Source: Rhodoferax sp. (GTDB lineage: Bacteria; Pseudomonadota; Gammaproteobacteria; Burkholderiales; Burkholderiaceae_C). From it: 8,941 nucleotides of DNA. The DNA is taken from positions 1-8,941 of the forward strand of contig JAIFMA010000252.1 in NCBI GenBank assembly GCA_020048795.1, read 5' to 3'. A model generated the notes under the pieces. That model did no database searches, was not told where the DNA came from, and saw only the letters and a list, made by a program, of their open reading frames with translations. This document shows positions 1 to 6,829 of this stretch, piece after piece; positions within the stretch are counted from its first letter, which is position 1, and the number at the start of each line of letters is the position of its first letter. A program made the position numbers and the translations under genes.

Positions 1-518
1 GGGGGCTCGGCGATCAGCGGTGTCGCGCCGGCACGCTGCTCGGGGTCGAGCTGGACACGCAGGATTTGTCCCAAAAAGGGTAGCTCGGCGCCGTCGCGCC
101 ACTCAATCACCTGGTCAGTTAGGCGTGCATGGCGCTCTCGGGTCTCTTGCAGCTTGCGCAAAATCCAGGCTGACTTGGCCTGCAACGCGGCATCCACCTC
201 GCGCAGCGCCACCCACTTGGGTGCCCGTACCGCCAGCCCGTCAGGCCCGACACTGAAGCCGATGCTGCGCCGCTGGCCTCGGTTGAACAGATAAGCCACC
301 CGCACTGGCCCCAACTGCACTTCGCGGTTGGCGCGGGGATGGTGAAAGTTGATTTGCGCCACCCCAGCCCCGGCTGGCGGGCTCAGCGGGGTTACGCCAG
401 GGACCTTTGAAGGGGTCTTCTTTGCTCTAGCTTGAGTAGCATCTTGCGCAGTATCAACAAGGGCTGGAGGCTGCTTTGTCTCAAATAAATCGAGTGTGAA
501 GCGTAGCAGCGGGTGCAT
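1..518 (-). CDS. YgjP-like (DUF45/M48-type) metal-dependent hydrolase, C-terminus cut off
   Basis: The frame stays open from an ATG at 518 to the window edge and gives 172 residues. Residues from about 73 on (VRVAYLFNRGQRRSIGFSV, then APKWVALREVDAAL and AWILRKL) match the N-terminal beta-rich part of the YgjP/DUF45 zinc metallohydrolase family as I know it. The diagnostic zinc-binding HExxH motif would lie beyond the edge, so catalytic ability cannot be judged. Residues 1-60 are a low-complexity, Pro/Ala-rich extension, part of which is encoded by a repeat copy (see 421-477). The stop codon of the upstream acyltransferase is in the same frame 21 nt before the ATG, so no longer start is possible. 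No clear Shine-Dalgarno is seen, and translation probably relies on coupling across the 18-nt gap. Cellular role is unknown; SprT-like or M48 annotation is the main alternative. Confidence 0.75.
   Translation of the reverse strand, partial: MHPLLRFTLDLFETKQPPALVDTAQDATQARAKKTPSKVPGVTPLSPPAGAGVAQINFHHPRANREVQLGPVRVAYLFNRGQRRSIGFSVGPDGLAVRAPKWVALREVDAALQAKSAWILRKLQETRERHARLTDQVIEWRDGAELPFLGQILRVQLDPEQRAGATPLIAEP
421..477 (-). repeat. Interspersed repeat copy A, inside the metallohydrolase gene
   Basis: Read on the minus strand, this copy has AGCCC at 465-461, an 11-nt spacer, then GCGCAAGATGCTAC at 449-436. It shares the pattern AGCNC-N11-GCG-N5-TGCTA with copies at 1281-1325 and 6371-6413. 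It is translated in frame as part of the N-terminal linker (about residues 15-32). Outer ends are approximate. The alignment is seen directly; membership of a Comamonadaceae-wide repeat family is from memory. Confidence 0.5.
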
Positions 519-536
519 GGGTGTGCAGCCCAGGTG

Positions 537-1271
537 TCAGCGGTAAGCCTCGGGGTCGATGCGCCGCATCTCGGCCTCGATCCAGGCTTGGGCCTCGCGC
601 ATCAGGGCCTTCGGGTCTCGCCCCACGCTGGCAATGGCAGGGCCAATCGACACCCGCACCACACCGGGCTGCTTGACAAAACCTTCGCGTGGCCAGCAGC
701 GCGCCGTGGCCACGGCAATCGGCACCACCGGGGCACCAGATTCGACCGCCAGGCGCGTGCCGGCAGTCTGGTAGGTGCCGACCTCGCCGCGCGGGATGCG
801 TGTGCCCTCGGGAAACATGATGACCCAGGTGCCTTGTGCCAGCAAGCGCCGGCCCTGTTCGATCACATGTTTCATGGCTACCGTGCGCGATTCGCGGTTG
901 ATGTGAATCATGTCCAGACGCGCCATCGACCAACCAAAAAACGGGATTTTGAGCAACTCGCGCTTGAACACAAACGCCAGCGGATGTGGCATCAGGGTGG
1001 GCAGCCAAAGTGTTTCCAGGGCCGACTGGTGCTTGGCCAGCAGCACCGCGGCGCTGGCCGGGCCTGTCGGCAGATGCGCCAGGCCCTGCACTTCCATGCG
1101 CACGCCCAGAATCACCCGCGTGCCCCACACCACCATGCGAAACCAGCTTACGGCTGTCCACCAGGCCGCGCTGCGCGGTGCCACCAGCGACACCAGCAGG
1201 ACGGCCAGCGTCCAGGGGATCACCGTGATAACCATCCATACCATGTGACAAACTGAACGGATCAGCGCCAT
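537..1271 (-). CDS. plsC: Lysophospholipid acyltransferase (1-acylglycerol-3-phosphate O-acyltransferase family)
   Basis: This 244-residue protein fits the PlsC/LPLAT family, which transfers an acyl chain to lysophosphatidic acid at the inner membrane to make phosphatidic acid. A hydrophobic stretch at residues 11-31 probably anchors the N-terminus. The catalytic block is HQSALE at 81-86, an HX4E form rather than the usual HX4D. The FPEGTR motif that binds the glycerol phosphate is at 153-158, and GAPVVPIA at 179-186 matches the last conserved block. HINRE at 123-127 fits the block between them. The ATG at 1271 gives the N-terminus I expect for Comamonadaceae homologues, but no Shine-Dalgarno precedes it. 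It starts 99 nt after gmhB, behind a candidate promoter at 1320-1349, and leads into the metallohydrolase gene. An acyltransferase for another lysolipid is possible. Confidence 0.9.
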   Translation of the reverse strand: MALIRSVCHMVWMVITVIPWTLAVLLVSLVAPRSAAWWTAVSWFRMVVWGTRVILGVRMEVQGLAHLPTGPASAAVLLAKHQSALETLWLPTLMPHPLAFVFKRELLKIPFFGWSMARLDMIHINRESRTVAMKHVIEQGRRLLAQGTWVIMFPEGTRIPRGEVGTYQTAGTRLAVESGAPVVPIAVATARCWPREGFVKQPGVVRVSIGPAIASVGRDPKALMREAQAWIEAEMRRIDPEAYR

Positions 1272-1280
1272 AACAAGACT

Positions 1281-1325
1281 ATTTGGACCCTAGCCCATAT
1301 AGAGCATGCGCTAGCTGCTATTTTA
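1281..1325 (+). repeat. Interspersed repeat copy B, intergenic between gmhB and plsC
   Basis: On the plus strand this copy reads ATTTGGACCCTAGCCC (1281-1296), an 11-nt spacer, then GCGCTAGCTGCTAT (1308-1321). It is the best match to the pattern shared with copies at 421-477 and 6371-6413, and is opposite in orientation to both. It is AT-richer than its surroundings and fills about half of the 99-nt gap. The T-rich tail (to about 1333) may also belong to it. Confidence 0.55.
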
Positions 1326-1349
1326 TTCATAGCTTATGAGGTTTCGCAA
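1320..1349 (-). promoter_or_regulatory. Candidate sigma-70 promoter for plsC and the metallohydrolase gene
   Basis: On the minus strand a -35-like TTGCGA (1349-1344, 4 of 6 to consensus) is followed after 18 nt by a -10-like TAAAAT (1325-1320, 5 of 6). Transcription would start near 1313, about 40 nt before the plsC ATG. The -10 box lies at the edge of repeat copy B. This is a pattern match only; read-through from gmhB may also drive plsC. Confidence 0.35.
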
Positions 1350-1370
1350 AAGGTGGGCAGGGTGGCGGGA

Positions 1371-1940
1371 TCAAAGGGTTTGTGCCTCACGGGTCAGCAA
1401 AAACTCGGCAAATGCCGCCAGGTCCGTATGCACGAGTGTCTGGGGCGGAAAGGTCTCTGGCAAATTGCCTCCCCGGTGAATCAGGCTTTTGCCGGTAAGC
1501 ACCAGATGTGGCTCGCAGCCCAGCGCAATACCTGCCTGCAGGTCACGCAAGGCATCGCCCACCACCGGCACGCCTTTGAGGTTGATGCCGTAGCGTTCGG
1601 AAATTTGTTCAAACAGACCCGATGCCGGCTTGCGGCAATGGCAGGCATCGTTCGCCGTGTGCGGGCAATAAAACACGGCGTCAATGCGTCCACCCAAAGC
1701 GCTTAGCTGCTGGTGCATCTTGGCGTGCATGTCGTTCAGGTCAGACACTTCAAACAAACCGCGTCCCAAACCCGATTGGTTGGTGGCCAGCACCACATGC
1801 CAGCCCGCATGGTTAAGTCGGGCAATGGCCTCCAGCGCACCCGGCAGGGCCTGCCACTCGTCGGCTGACTTGATGAACTCGGTGCTGTCCTGGTTGATGG
1901 TGCCGTCGCGGTCCACAATGACCAGTTTGATCGGGGCCAT
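1371..1940 (-). CDS. gmhB: D-glycero-beta-D-manno-heptose-1,7-bisphosphate 7-phosphatase
   Basis: GmhB removes the 7-phosphate from heptose 1,7-bisphosphate in the cytoplasm, a step towards ADP-heptose for the LPS inner core. The 189-residue length is normal. It is a HAD-superfamily phosphatase: the motif DRDGTIN at residues 10-16 supplies the nucleophile Asp10 and acid/base Asp12, TNQSG at 53-57 is motif II, and GDALRD at 128-133 holds the metal-binding acidic residues. The zinc-loop cysteines and histidine characteristic of GmhB are visible at C92, H94, C100 and C102, followed by RKP at 103-105; these separate it from generic HAD or histidinol-phosphatase proteins. The ATG at 1940 lies 2 nt after the glyS stop codon, so translation is probably coupled. 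No separate promoter is evident. Confidence 0.95.
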   Translation of the reverse strand: MAPIKLVIVDRDGTINQDSTEFIKSADEWQALPGALEAIARLNHAGWHVVLATNQSGLGRGLFEVSDLNDMHAKMHQQLSALGGRIDAVFYCPHTANDACHCRKPASGLFEQISERYGINLKGVPVVGDALRDLQAGIALGCEPHLVLTGKSLIHRGGNLPETFPPQTLVHTDLAAFAEFLLTREAQTL

Positions 1941-1942
1941 GA

Positions 1943-4099
1943 TCAGGCCGCCAGCCGCGACAGGTCGGCCACACGGTTCATGGCCTCAAACAGGGTTTTC
2001 AGCAGGCCGAGGCGGTTGAGCCGCAGGTCCGGTGCTTCGGCATTGACCATGACACCCTCGAAAAATGCGTCCACCGGCACCCGCAAGGCCGCCAGCGTTT
2101 GCAGTGCGCCAGCGTAATCACCGGCATCGAACTGCGCGCGCGCCTGCGGCAGCACCTTCTGCAGGGTGTCAAACAGGGCCAGTTCAGCAGGCTCTTGCAG
2201 CAGCACTGTGCTGACATGGGCATCCACGGCCACCTCGGACTTTTTCAGGATGTTGCTGATGCGCTTGTTGGCAGCAGCCAGGGCGGGGGCCTCGGGCAAG
2301 GCGGCAAAAGCCCGCACTGCCGCCAGCCGCTTGCCCACGTCGCCCAGATGCGGGGGTCGCAGCGCCAGTACCGCATCGACTTCCAGCGCGCTGTAGCCCT
2401 GCTCGCGCAGGGTGCCCGCCAGCCGGTCAAAGACAAAGTCAATCAGGGCCGCGCTGGGATCAGTGATCTTGCTGCCAAACGCAGGGACTGCCGCTGCCAC
2501 CAGTGCATCCAGCGCCAGCGGCAGGTCTTTCTCGGACAGCATGCGGATGAGCCCCAGGGCGTGACGGCGCAGCGCGAAGGGGTCTTTGTCACCGGTGGGC
2601 AGATTGCCGATACCAAACATGCCCACCAGGGTTTCCAGCTTGTCGGCCAGCGCCACCACCAAGCCGGTGGGGTTGCGTGGCAACACGTCGCCTGCAAAAC
2701 GCGGTTTGTAGTGGTCTTCGATGGCCTGGGCAACTTCTTCAGACAGGCCGTCGTGGCGGGCGTAGTAGCCCCCCATGATGCCCTGCAATTCGGGAAACTC
2801 GCCCACCATGTCGGTCAGCAGGTCGGTCTTGGCCAAACGTGCCGCCAACTCCGCCTGGGCCAGCAGGCCTGGGTCATAGCCAGGGCGGTCAGCTTGCTCA
2901 AGCAAGCTGGCAATGCTGCGCGCAATGCTGCACACCCGCTGCATACGTTCTCCCTGCGTTCCCAACTTGTTGTGGTACACCACCTTGTCAAGGCCGACCA
3001 CCCTGGAGTCAAGTGACTTCTTGCGATCCTGGTCAAAGAAAAACTTGGCATCGGCCAGACGCGGACGCACCACCCGTTCGTTGCCGCCAATCACCGCGCT
3101 GGCATCATCGGGGTTGATGTTGCTGACCACCAGAAACCGCTCGGTCAGCCGGCCCTTGGCATCCAGCAATGGAAAGTACTTCTGGTTGGCCTTCATGGTC
3201 AGGATCAGGCACTCCTGGGGCACTTCAAGAAACTGCGACTCAAACTGGCAAACCAGTACATGTGGACGCTCCACCAGCGCCGTGACTTCGTCGAGCAGGG
3301 CATCGTCCTCAATCGGACGGCAAGCGCCGCCCACTTGCGCGGCTGCCTGCGCGAGTTGGTCAACGATGTCGGCGCGTCGCTCGTCGAAACTCGCAATCAC
3401 CGCGCCATCGGCCCGAAGGGTCTGGGCGTAGTGGTCGGCATGGCTCAGCAGTACTGGCGACTTCAGTGCTTCAAAGCGGTGCCCCTGCGTGGTGTTGCCC
3501 GCCGTCAGCCCCAAAACCTTCACCGGCACCACGGTACTTCCGTGCAGGGCCACCAGACCATGCGCCGGGCGCACAAAGTTCACGCTGCTCCAGCCCGGCA
3601 ACTCGCAGTTGGACTCCAACTGGTAGCTCATCACCTTGGGGATGGGCAGCTTCGCCAGTGTGTCTTCCAGCGCCTTTTGCAGCCCCAGATCCAGCGTGGC
3701 ACCGCCCACCAGGCTGTCAAAAAACAGGGCATCGGCTTTGCCATCGGGGGCTTTGCGCAGGGCTGCCACGGCAAATGCCGGGTCCGACACGTCGGCACCC
3801 AGCGCCTGCAGTTTCTTCAGCAGGGCCGGCGTGGCACGACCGTTGGCATCGAGTCCGACGCTGACCGGCATCAGTTTTTGTGCCACCGTTTTGTCGGCGG
3901 CTTTGGCGGCCACATCGGTGATGTGTGCGGCCAGTCGGCGCGGCGAGGCAAACGGTGTCACCACCGATGTTGTGGACACCAGCCCGAGCAGGCGCAACTG
4001 GTCCGCCAGTTGCCCGGCAAAGGCTTGGCCCAGCTTTTTGAGCGCCTTGGGGGGCAATTCTTCAACAAACAATTCAACGAGAAGGTTTTGGGACATCAT
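1943..4099 (-). CDS. glyS: Glycyl-tRNA synthetase beta subunit
   Basis: GlyS is the large subunit of the bacterial alpha2beta2 glycyl-tRNA synthetase and carries most tRNA-Gly recognition. The 718-residue length is normal for the betaproteobacterial form. Family signatures run from the N-terminus (LLVELFVEELPPKAL, 6-20) through EVPQECLILTMKANQKYFPL (292-311) and ERVVRPRLADAKFFFDQDRK (341-360) to GGYYARHDG, in the HD-like region, and a C-terminal DALR-type anticodon-binding region of about 120 residues. No frameshift or internal stop is seen. The gene begins with two adjacent ATG codons (4099 and 4096), and either could be used; only a weak AAGA-like ribosome site precedes them. It follows glyQ by 51 nt and runs straight into gmhB, 2 nt downstream. 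Confidence 0.98.
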   Translation of the reverse strand: MMSQNLLVELFVEELPPKALKKLGQAFAGQLADQLRLLGLVSTTSVVTPFASPRRLAAHITDVAAKAADKTVAQKLMPVSVGLDANGRATPALLKKLQALGADVSDPAFAVAALRKAPDGKADALFFDSLVGGATLDLGLQKALEDTLAKLPIPKVMSYQLESNCELPGWSSVNFVRPAHGLVALHGSTVVPVKVLGLTAGNTTQGHRFEALKSPVLLSHADHYAQTLRADGAVIASFDERRADIVDQLAQAAAQVGGACRPIEDDALLDEVTALVERPHVLVCQFESQFLEVPQECLILTMKANQKYFPLLDAKGRLTERFLVVSNINPDDASAVIGGNERVVRPRLADAKFFFDQDRKKSLDSRVVGLDKVVYHNKLGTQGERMQRVCSIARSIASLLEQADRPGYDPGLLAQAELAARLAKTDLLTDMVGEFPELQGIMGGYYARHDGLSEEVAQAIEDHYKPRFAGDVLPRNPTGLVVALADKLETLVGMFGIGNLPTGDKDPFALRRHALGLIRMLSEKDLPLALDALVAAAVPAFGSKITDPSAALIDFVFDRLAGTLREQGYSALEVDAVLALRPPHLGDVGKRLAAVRAFAALPEAPALAAANKRISNILKKSEVAVDAHVSTVLLQEPAELALFDTLQKVLPQARAQFDAGDYAGALQTLAALRVPVDAFFEGVMVNAEAPDLRLNRLGLLKTLFEAMNRVADLSRLAA

Positions 4100-4150
4100 G
4101 GTGTGTATCTTTTTACCAAGGAGGCGACGGCAACTCTGGGTGAGCGGGGT

Positions 4151-5071
4151 TCATGCGGCTTTTTTTGCCATTTGTGCCACCCACTCGCGCGGTGCCATCG
4201 GAAAACCCAGGCGCTCACGGCTGTCAAAGTAGCTTTGGGCAACGCCGCGTGCCAGGTTGCGGATGCGTCCAATGTAGGCGGCACGTTCGGTGACAGAAAT
4301 GGCACCACGTGCATCAAGCAGATTGAAGCTGTGTGCGCACTTGAGTACCTGCTCATAGGCGGGCAACGCGAGTTGCGCCTGCATCAGGTGCTTGGCCTGT
4401 TTTTCGTGGGCGGCGAACGCCGTGAACAGGAAATCGGCATCGCTGTGCTCGAAGTTGTAGGTGGACTGCTCAACCTCGTTTTGTTTATAGACATCGCCAT
4501 AGGTCAGTGTGGTGCCGTCGGGGCTTTCGGTCCAGGTCAGGTTATAGACGTTGTCCACGCCTTGCAGATACATCGCCAGACGCTCCAGCCCGTAAGTGAT
4601 CTCGCCGGTGATCGGCCGACAGTCAATGCCGCCGACCTGCTGGAAGTAGGTGAACTGGGTGACCTCCATGCCGTTGAGCCAGACCTCCCAGCCCAGGCCC
4701 CAGGCACCCAAGGTGGGATTTTCCCAGTCGTCCTCGACAAAACGGATGTCGTTTTTTTTCAAATCGAAGCCCAGCGCCTCCAGACTCCCCAGGTAGAGCT
4801 CCAGAATGTTGCTGGGGGCGGGCTTCAAAACCACCTGATACTGGTAGTAATGCTGTAGACGGTTCGGGTTCTCGCCGTAACGGCCGTCTTTTGGGCGGCG
4901 ACTCGGCTGCACATAGGCAGCTTTCCAGGGCTCGGGGCCAAGTGCTCTTAAAAATGTCGCGGTATGCGAAGTGCCGGCACCGACTTCCATGTCATAGGGT
5001 TGTAACAATGCGCAGCCCTGGGTATCCCAGTACGACTGCAGTTTCAAGATGATTTGCTGGAAGGTCAACAT
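4151..5071 (-). CDS. glyQ: Glycyl-tRNA synthetase alpha subunit
   Basis: GlyQ is the class II catalytic subunit that activates glycine with ATP and, with GlyS, charges tRNA-Gly. The product is 306 residues, close to the usual 300. Very conserved blocks are WDTQGCALLQPYDMEVGAGT (15-34), the motif 2 region YVQPSRRPKDGRYGENPNRL (53-72), FVEDDWENPTLGAWGLGWEV (111-130), and motif 3 GEITYGLERLAMYLQ (156-170). The frame stays open upstream to an ATG at 5134, but the start at 5071 (MLTFQQ) matches homologues and the extra 21 residues do not resemble the family. No Shine-Dalgarno is obvious; a small hairpin lies just upstream (5082-5099). A run of eight A residues in the coding strand (4759-4752) encodes the two lysines of DLKKND. 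Confidence 0.98.
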   Translation of the reverse strand: MLTFQQIILKLQSYWDTQGCALLQPYDMEVGAGTSHTATFLRALGPEPWKAAYVQPSRRPKDGRYGENPNRLQHYYQYQVVLKPAPSNILELYLGSLEALGFDLKKNDIRFVEDDWENPTLGAWGLGWEVWLNGMEVTQFTYFQQVGGIDCRPITGEITYGLERLAMYLQGVDNVYNLTWTESPDGTTLTYGDVYKQNEVEQSTYNFEHSDADFLFTAFAAHEKQAKHLMQAQLALPAYEQVLKCAHSFNLLDARGAISVTERAAYIGRIRNLARGVAQSYFDSRERLGFPMAPREWVAQMAKKAA

Positions 5072-5081
5072 AAATGGTGTC

Positions 5082-5099
5082 GCGCAGGCCAGGCTGCGC
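5082..5099 (-). promoter_or_regulatory. Small hairpin just upstream of the glyQ start
   Basis: GCGCAG (5082-5087) pairs with CTGCGC (5094-5099) around a 6-nt loop. In the glyQ transcript the stem ends 10 nt before the ATG, where a ribosome-binding site would normally sit. A role in translation control is inference; the pairing itself is exact. Confidence 0.3.
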
Positions 5100-5113
5100 T
5101 GATTGGTGAAACC

Positions 5114-5131
5114 CACGCCAAAGCTGGCGTG
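5114..5131 (-). promoter_or_regulatory. Perfect 7-bp hairpin in the lnt-glyQ gap
   Basis: CACGCCA (5114-5120) pairs with TGGCGTG (5125-5131) around a 4-nt loop. No U-tract follows, so it is a poor intrinsic terminator for lnt. It could be part of a glyQ leader together with the hairpin at 5082-5099. Confidence 0.35.
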
Positions 5132-5141
5132 CAAGTTGCGG

Positions 5142-5147
5142 ATTTTA
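5142..5147 (-). promoter_or_regulatory. Weak -10-like box upstream of glyQ
   Basis: TAAAAT on the minus strand matches the sigma-70 -10 hexamer at 5 of 6 positions, in the only AT-rich spot of the 114-nt gap between lnt and glyQ. No acceptable -35 box lies 16-18 nt upstream, so this is weak evidence for a separate glyQ-glyS-gmhB promoter. Confidence 0.2.
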
Positions 5148-5185
5148 CGGGTTCGGGCTGGCTGTGCGCGCCGGGCATGGCAGGA

Positions 5186-6829
5186 TCAAGGCAGATGCCG
5201 CCAATCAGAGCCTGGCGGGGCCAAGCGCCTGGGCCGACCGCCCCACCAGATCAGTAGCAAACCCAAGGTGGCGGCCCACCATAAGGGCCACAAACCCCAG
5301 CGCGATGCCCAGAAGGCGTATGGCGTGATGCCGCTGCGCCCCTGCACTTCGCCGCTCAGCACGGCGGCGGTGTGTGGCACAAGGGCCTGGCGGATACGCC
5401 CCTGATGATCGACGATGGCGCTCTGCCCGGTATTGGTGGCCAGCAAGAAGGGCCGGTCGAACTCCAGCGTTCGCATGCGGGCGATCTGCAGGTGTTGATC
5501 CATCGCCAGGTGTTCGCCAAACCAGCCCAGGTTGCTGATGTTGACCAGGATGGTGGGTGCCGTTGCCGGATCGCTGAACTGGGTTGCCAGTTCCTCACTA
5601 AACAGGTTTTCGTAGCAAATGGTGGTGGCCAGGCGCTGCCCGCGCCAGTCAAAAGTGGGCTGTGGCAGCGTACCGCGATTGAAATCACCCAGCGGAATGT
5701 TCATCAGTTGTGTGAACCAGCGAAATAGCGGTGGAATGAACTCGCCAAACGGCACCAGGTGGTGCTTGTCGTAACGCCAGGCGGCGCTTTGCCCGGGTTT
5801 AAAGCCCACGACCGAGTTGGTGTAGCCCTGGTCATGGCTGCCCAGCGGCATGCCGACCAAAGCCGCCTGCTCGCCGCTGGCAAAGCGCTGCTGCAGGCTG
5901 GCCCAATAACCCTCAGGGAGTTGCCCCGGAAGCAGGGCCAGCGCGGTCTCGGGGGTGATGGTGAGCGCGCTGCGGCTGGACTGGAGTTGCTCGCCGTACC
6001 AGCGCAAGGCCGCTGGCACGCCGGTGTTGGGCTGAAATTTTTCTTCCTGGGCGATATTGCCCTGTAGCAGGCTCACACTCAAACGATCCAGTGTGCGGCC
6101 GGCAGGCGCGGGCAGGCCGATTGCCAGCGCCAGCAAAGCCAGCAGCAGCCCGCCTGCCACACTGCGCTCAATTCCACTGGCAGGGCCCGCCTGCATGGCC
6201 AGCAACGCGGCCATCAGGGCTGCGGCAAAGCCGACACCGTAGGCTCCGCACCAGCCAATCAAGTCCGCCAGTGGGCCGTCAAGCTGCGCATAAGCAATGG
6301 CCCCCCAGCCAAAGCCGGTTAACCATTGGCCACGTGCCAGTTCGGCCAGTAACCAGAGTAATGCAAAAAGAATAGCACTCAACGCTTTATTAATGGGCGC
6401 TAGCGCCCAAAATGATCCACAGGCTAGCGCGTAGTAAACAGCCAGCGCCCCAGCCAATGCCAGCACTGCCAGAGCCGCCAGTGCAGCGGGCAGCCCGCCG
6501 TAGGTGTGCATGGAAGTAAACAGCCAGGCGAACGTCAGCGACAACCAGGCCAATGCAAACAGCCAGCCACGCCACGCGGCCTGACGCACACCGCTGCTGC
6601 TCATCAGCAGGCGCACCAGCACGACCATCGCCACGGTCTGCGCCCACCAGACCGTTTGCCCCTGCTGTAGCCCTGGCACAACCGGGGCCATGGGCATTTT
6701 CAGCGGCCAGGCCACGCTGGCGGCCTGCAAGCCGCCTGCCAGAAGCGCCAGCAGGGCGGGCAGCAGGTTGCTCCCTTGGGGCCGCCTGACAAACAGGTTA
6801 AAACCTGCCGTGTTTTCAGGGTGTTGCAT
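5186..6829 (-). CDS. lnt: Apolipoprotein N-acyltransferase
   Basis: Lnt adds the third acyl chain to the N-terminal cysteine of lipoproteins at the periplasmic face of the inner membrane, the last step of lipoprotein maturation. The 547-residue product has a hydrophobic N-terminal half (residues 21-240) with several membrane segments, then a nitrilase-like domain from about 250, and a final membrane segment near 511-530. The catalytic triad is visible: Glu294 in ITPETA, Lys355 in YDKHHLVPFGE, and Cys405 in TICYENLF. SNLGWFG (432-438) matches the loop after the active site. The ATG at 6829 lies 14 nt inside the corC end, indicating translational coupling; the ybeX-lnt order is classic in Proteobacteria. 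Residues 139-153 are encoded by a repeat copy (6371-6413) containing a 16-bp palindrome. Confidence 0.97.
   Translation of the reverse strand: MQHPENTAGFNLFVRRPQGSNLLPALLALLAGGLQAASVAWPLKMPMAPVVPGLQQGQTVWWAQTVAMVVLVRLLMSSSGVRQAAWRGWLFALAWLSLTFAWLFTSMHTYGGLPAALAALAVLALAGALAVYYALACGSFWALAPINKALSAILFALLWLLAELARGQWLTGFGWGAIAYAQLDGPLADLIGWCGAYGVGFAAALMAALLAMQAGPASGIERSVAGGLLLALLALAIGLPAPAGRTLDRLSVSLLQGNIAQEEKFQPNTGVPAALRWYGEQLQSSRSALTITPETALALLPGQLPEGYWASLQQRFASGEQAALVGMPLGSHDQGYTNSVVGFKPGQSAAWRYDKHHLVPFGEFIPPLFRWFTQLMNIPLGDFNRGTLPQPTFDWRGQRLATTICYENLFSEELATQFSDPATAPTILVNISNLGWFGEHLAMDQHLQIARMRTLEFDRPFLLATNTGQSAIVDHQGRIRQALVPHTAAVLSGEVQGRSGITPYAFWASRWGLWPLWWAATLGLLLIWWGGRPRRLAPPGSDWRHLP
6371..6413 (-). 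repeat. Interspersed repeat copy C, inside lnt
   Basis: The minus strand reads ATTTTGGGCGCTAGCGC (6413-6397), an 11-nt spacer, GCG (6385-6383), five bases, then TGCTATT (6377-6371). This is the pattern of copies A (421-477) and B (1281-1325). It includes the perfect 16-bp palindrome TGGGCGCTAGCGCCCA at 6394-6409. The stretch is read in frame within a membrane-associated part of Lnt and is more AT-rich than the rest of the gene. Confidence 0.5.

Noticed and set aside
481..1256. Long alternative frames over plsC (247 codons plus strand, 256 codons minus strand)
   Set aside because: PlsC motifs occur only in the 537-1271 minus frame; the others read as Arg/His/Pro-rich noise typical of GC-rich DNA.
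2099..3016. A 305-codon plus-strand frame inside glyS
   Set aside because: Antisense shadow of GlyS with no recognisable domain.
3260..4858. A 532-codon plus-strand open frame opposite glyS and glyQ
   Set aside because: It is a shadow of two strongly conserved genes: low-complexity His/Gln/Arg-rich translation, no family resemblance, and it crosses the glyS-glyQ boundary.
5072..5134. A 21-codon N-terminal extension of glyQ from an upstream ATG
   Set aside because: Homologues begin at or near MLTFQQ; the extension lacks family similarity and a ribosome site, and overlaps a hairpin.
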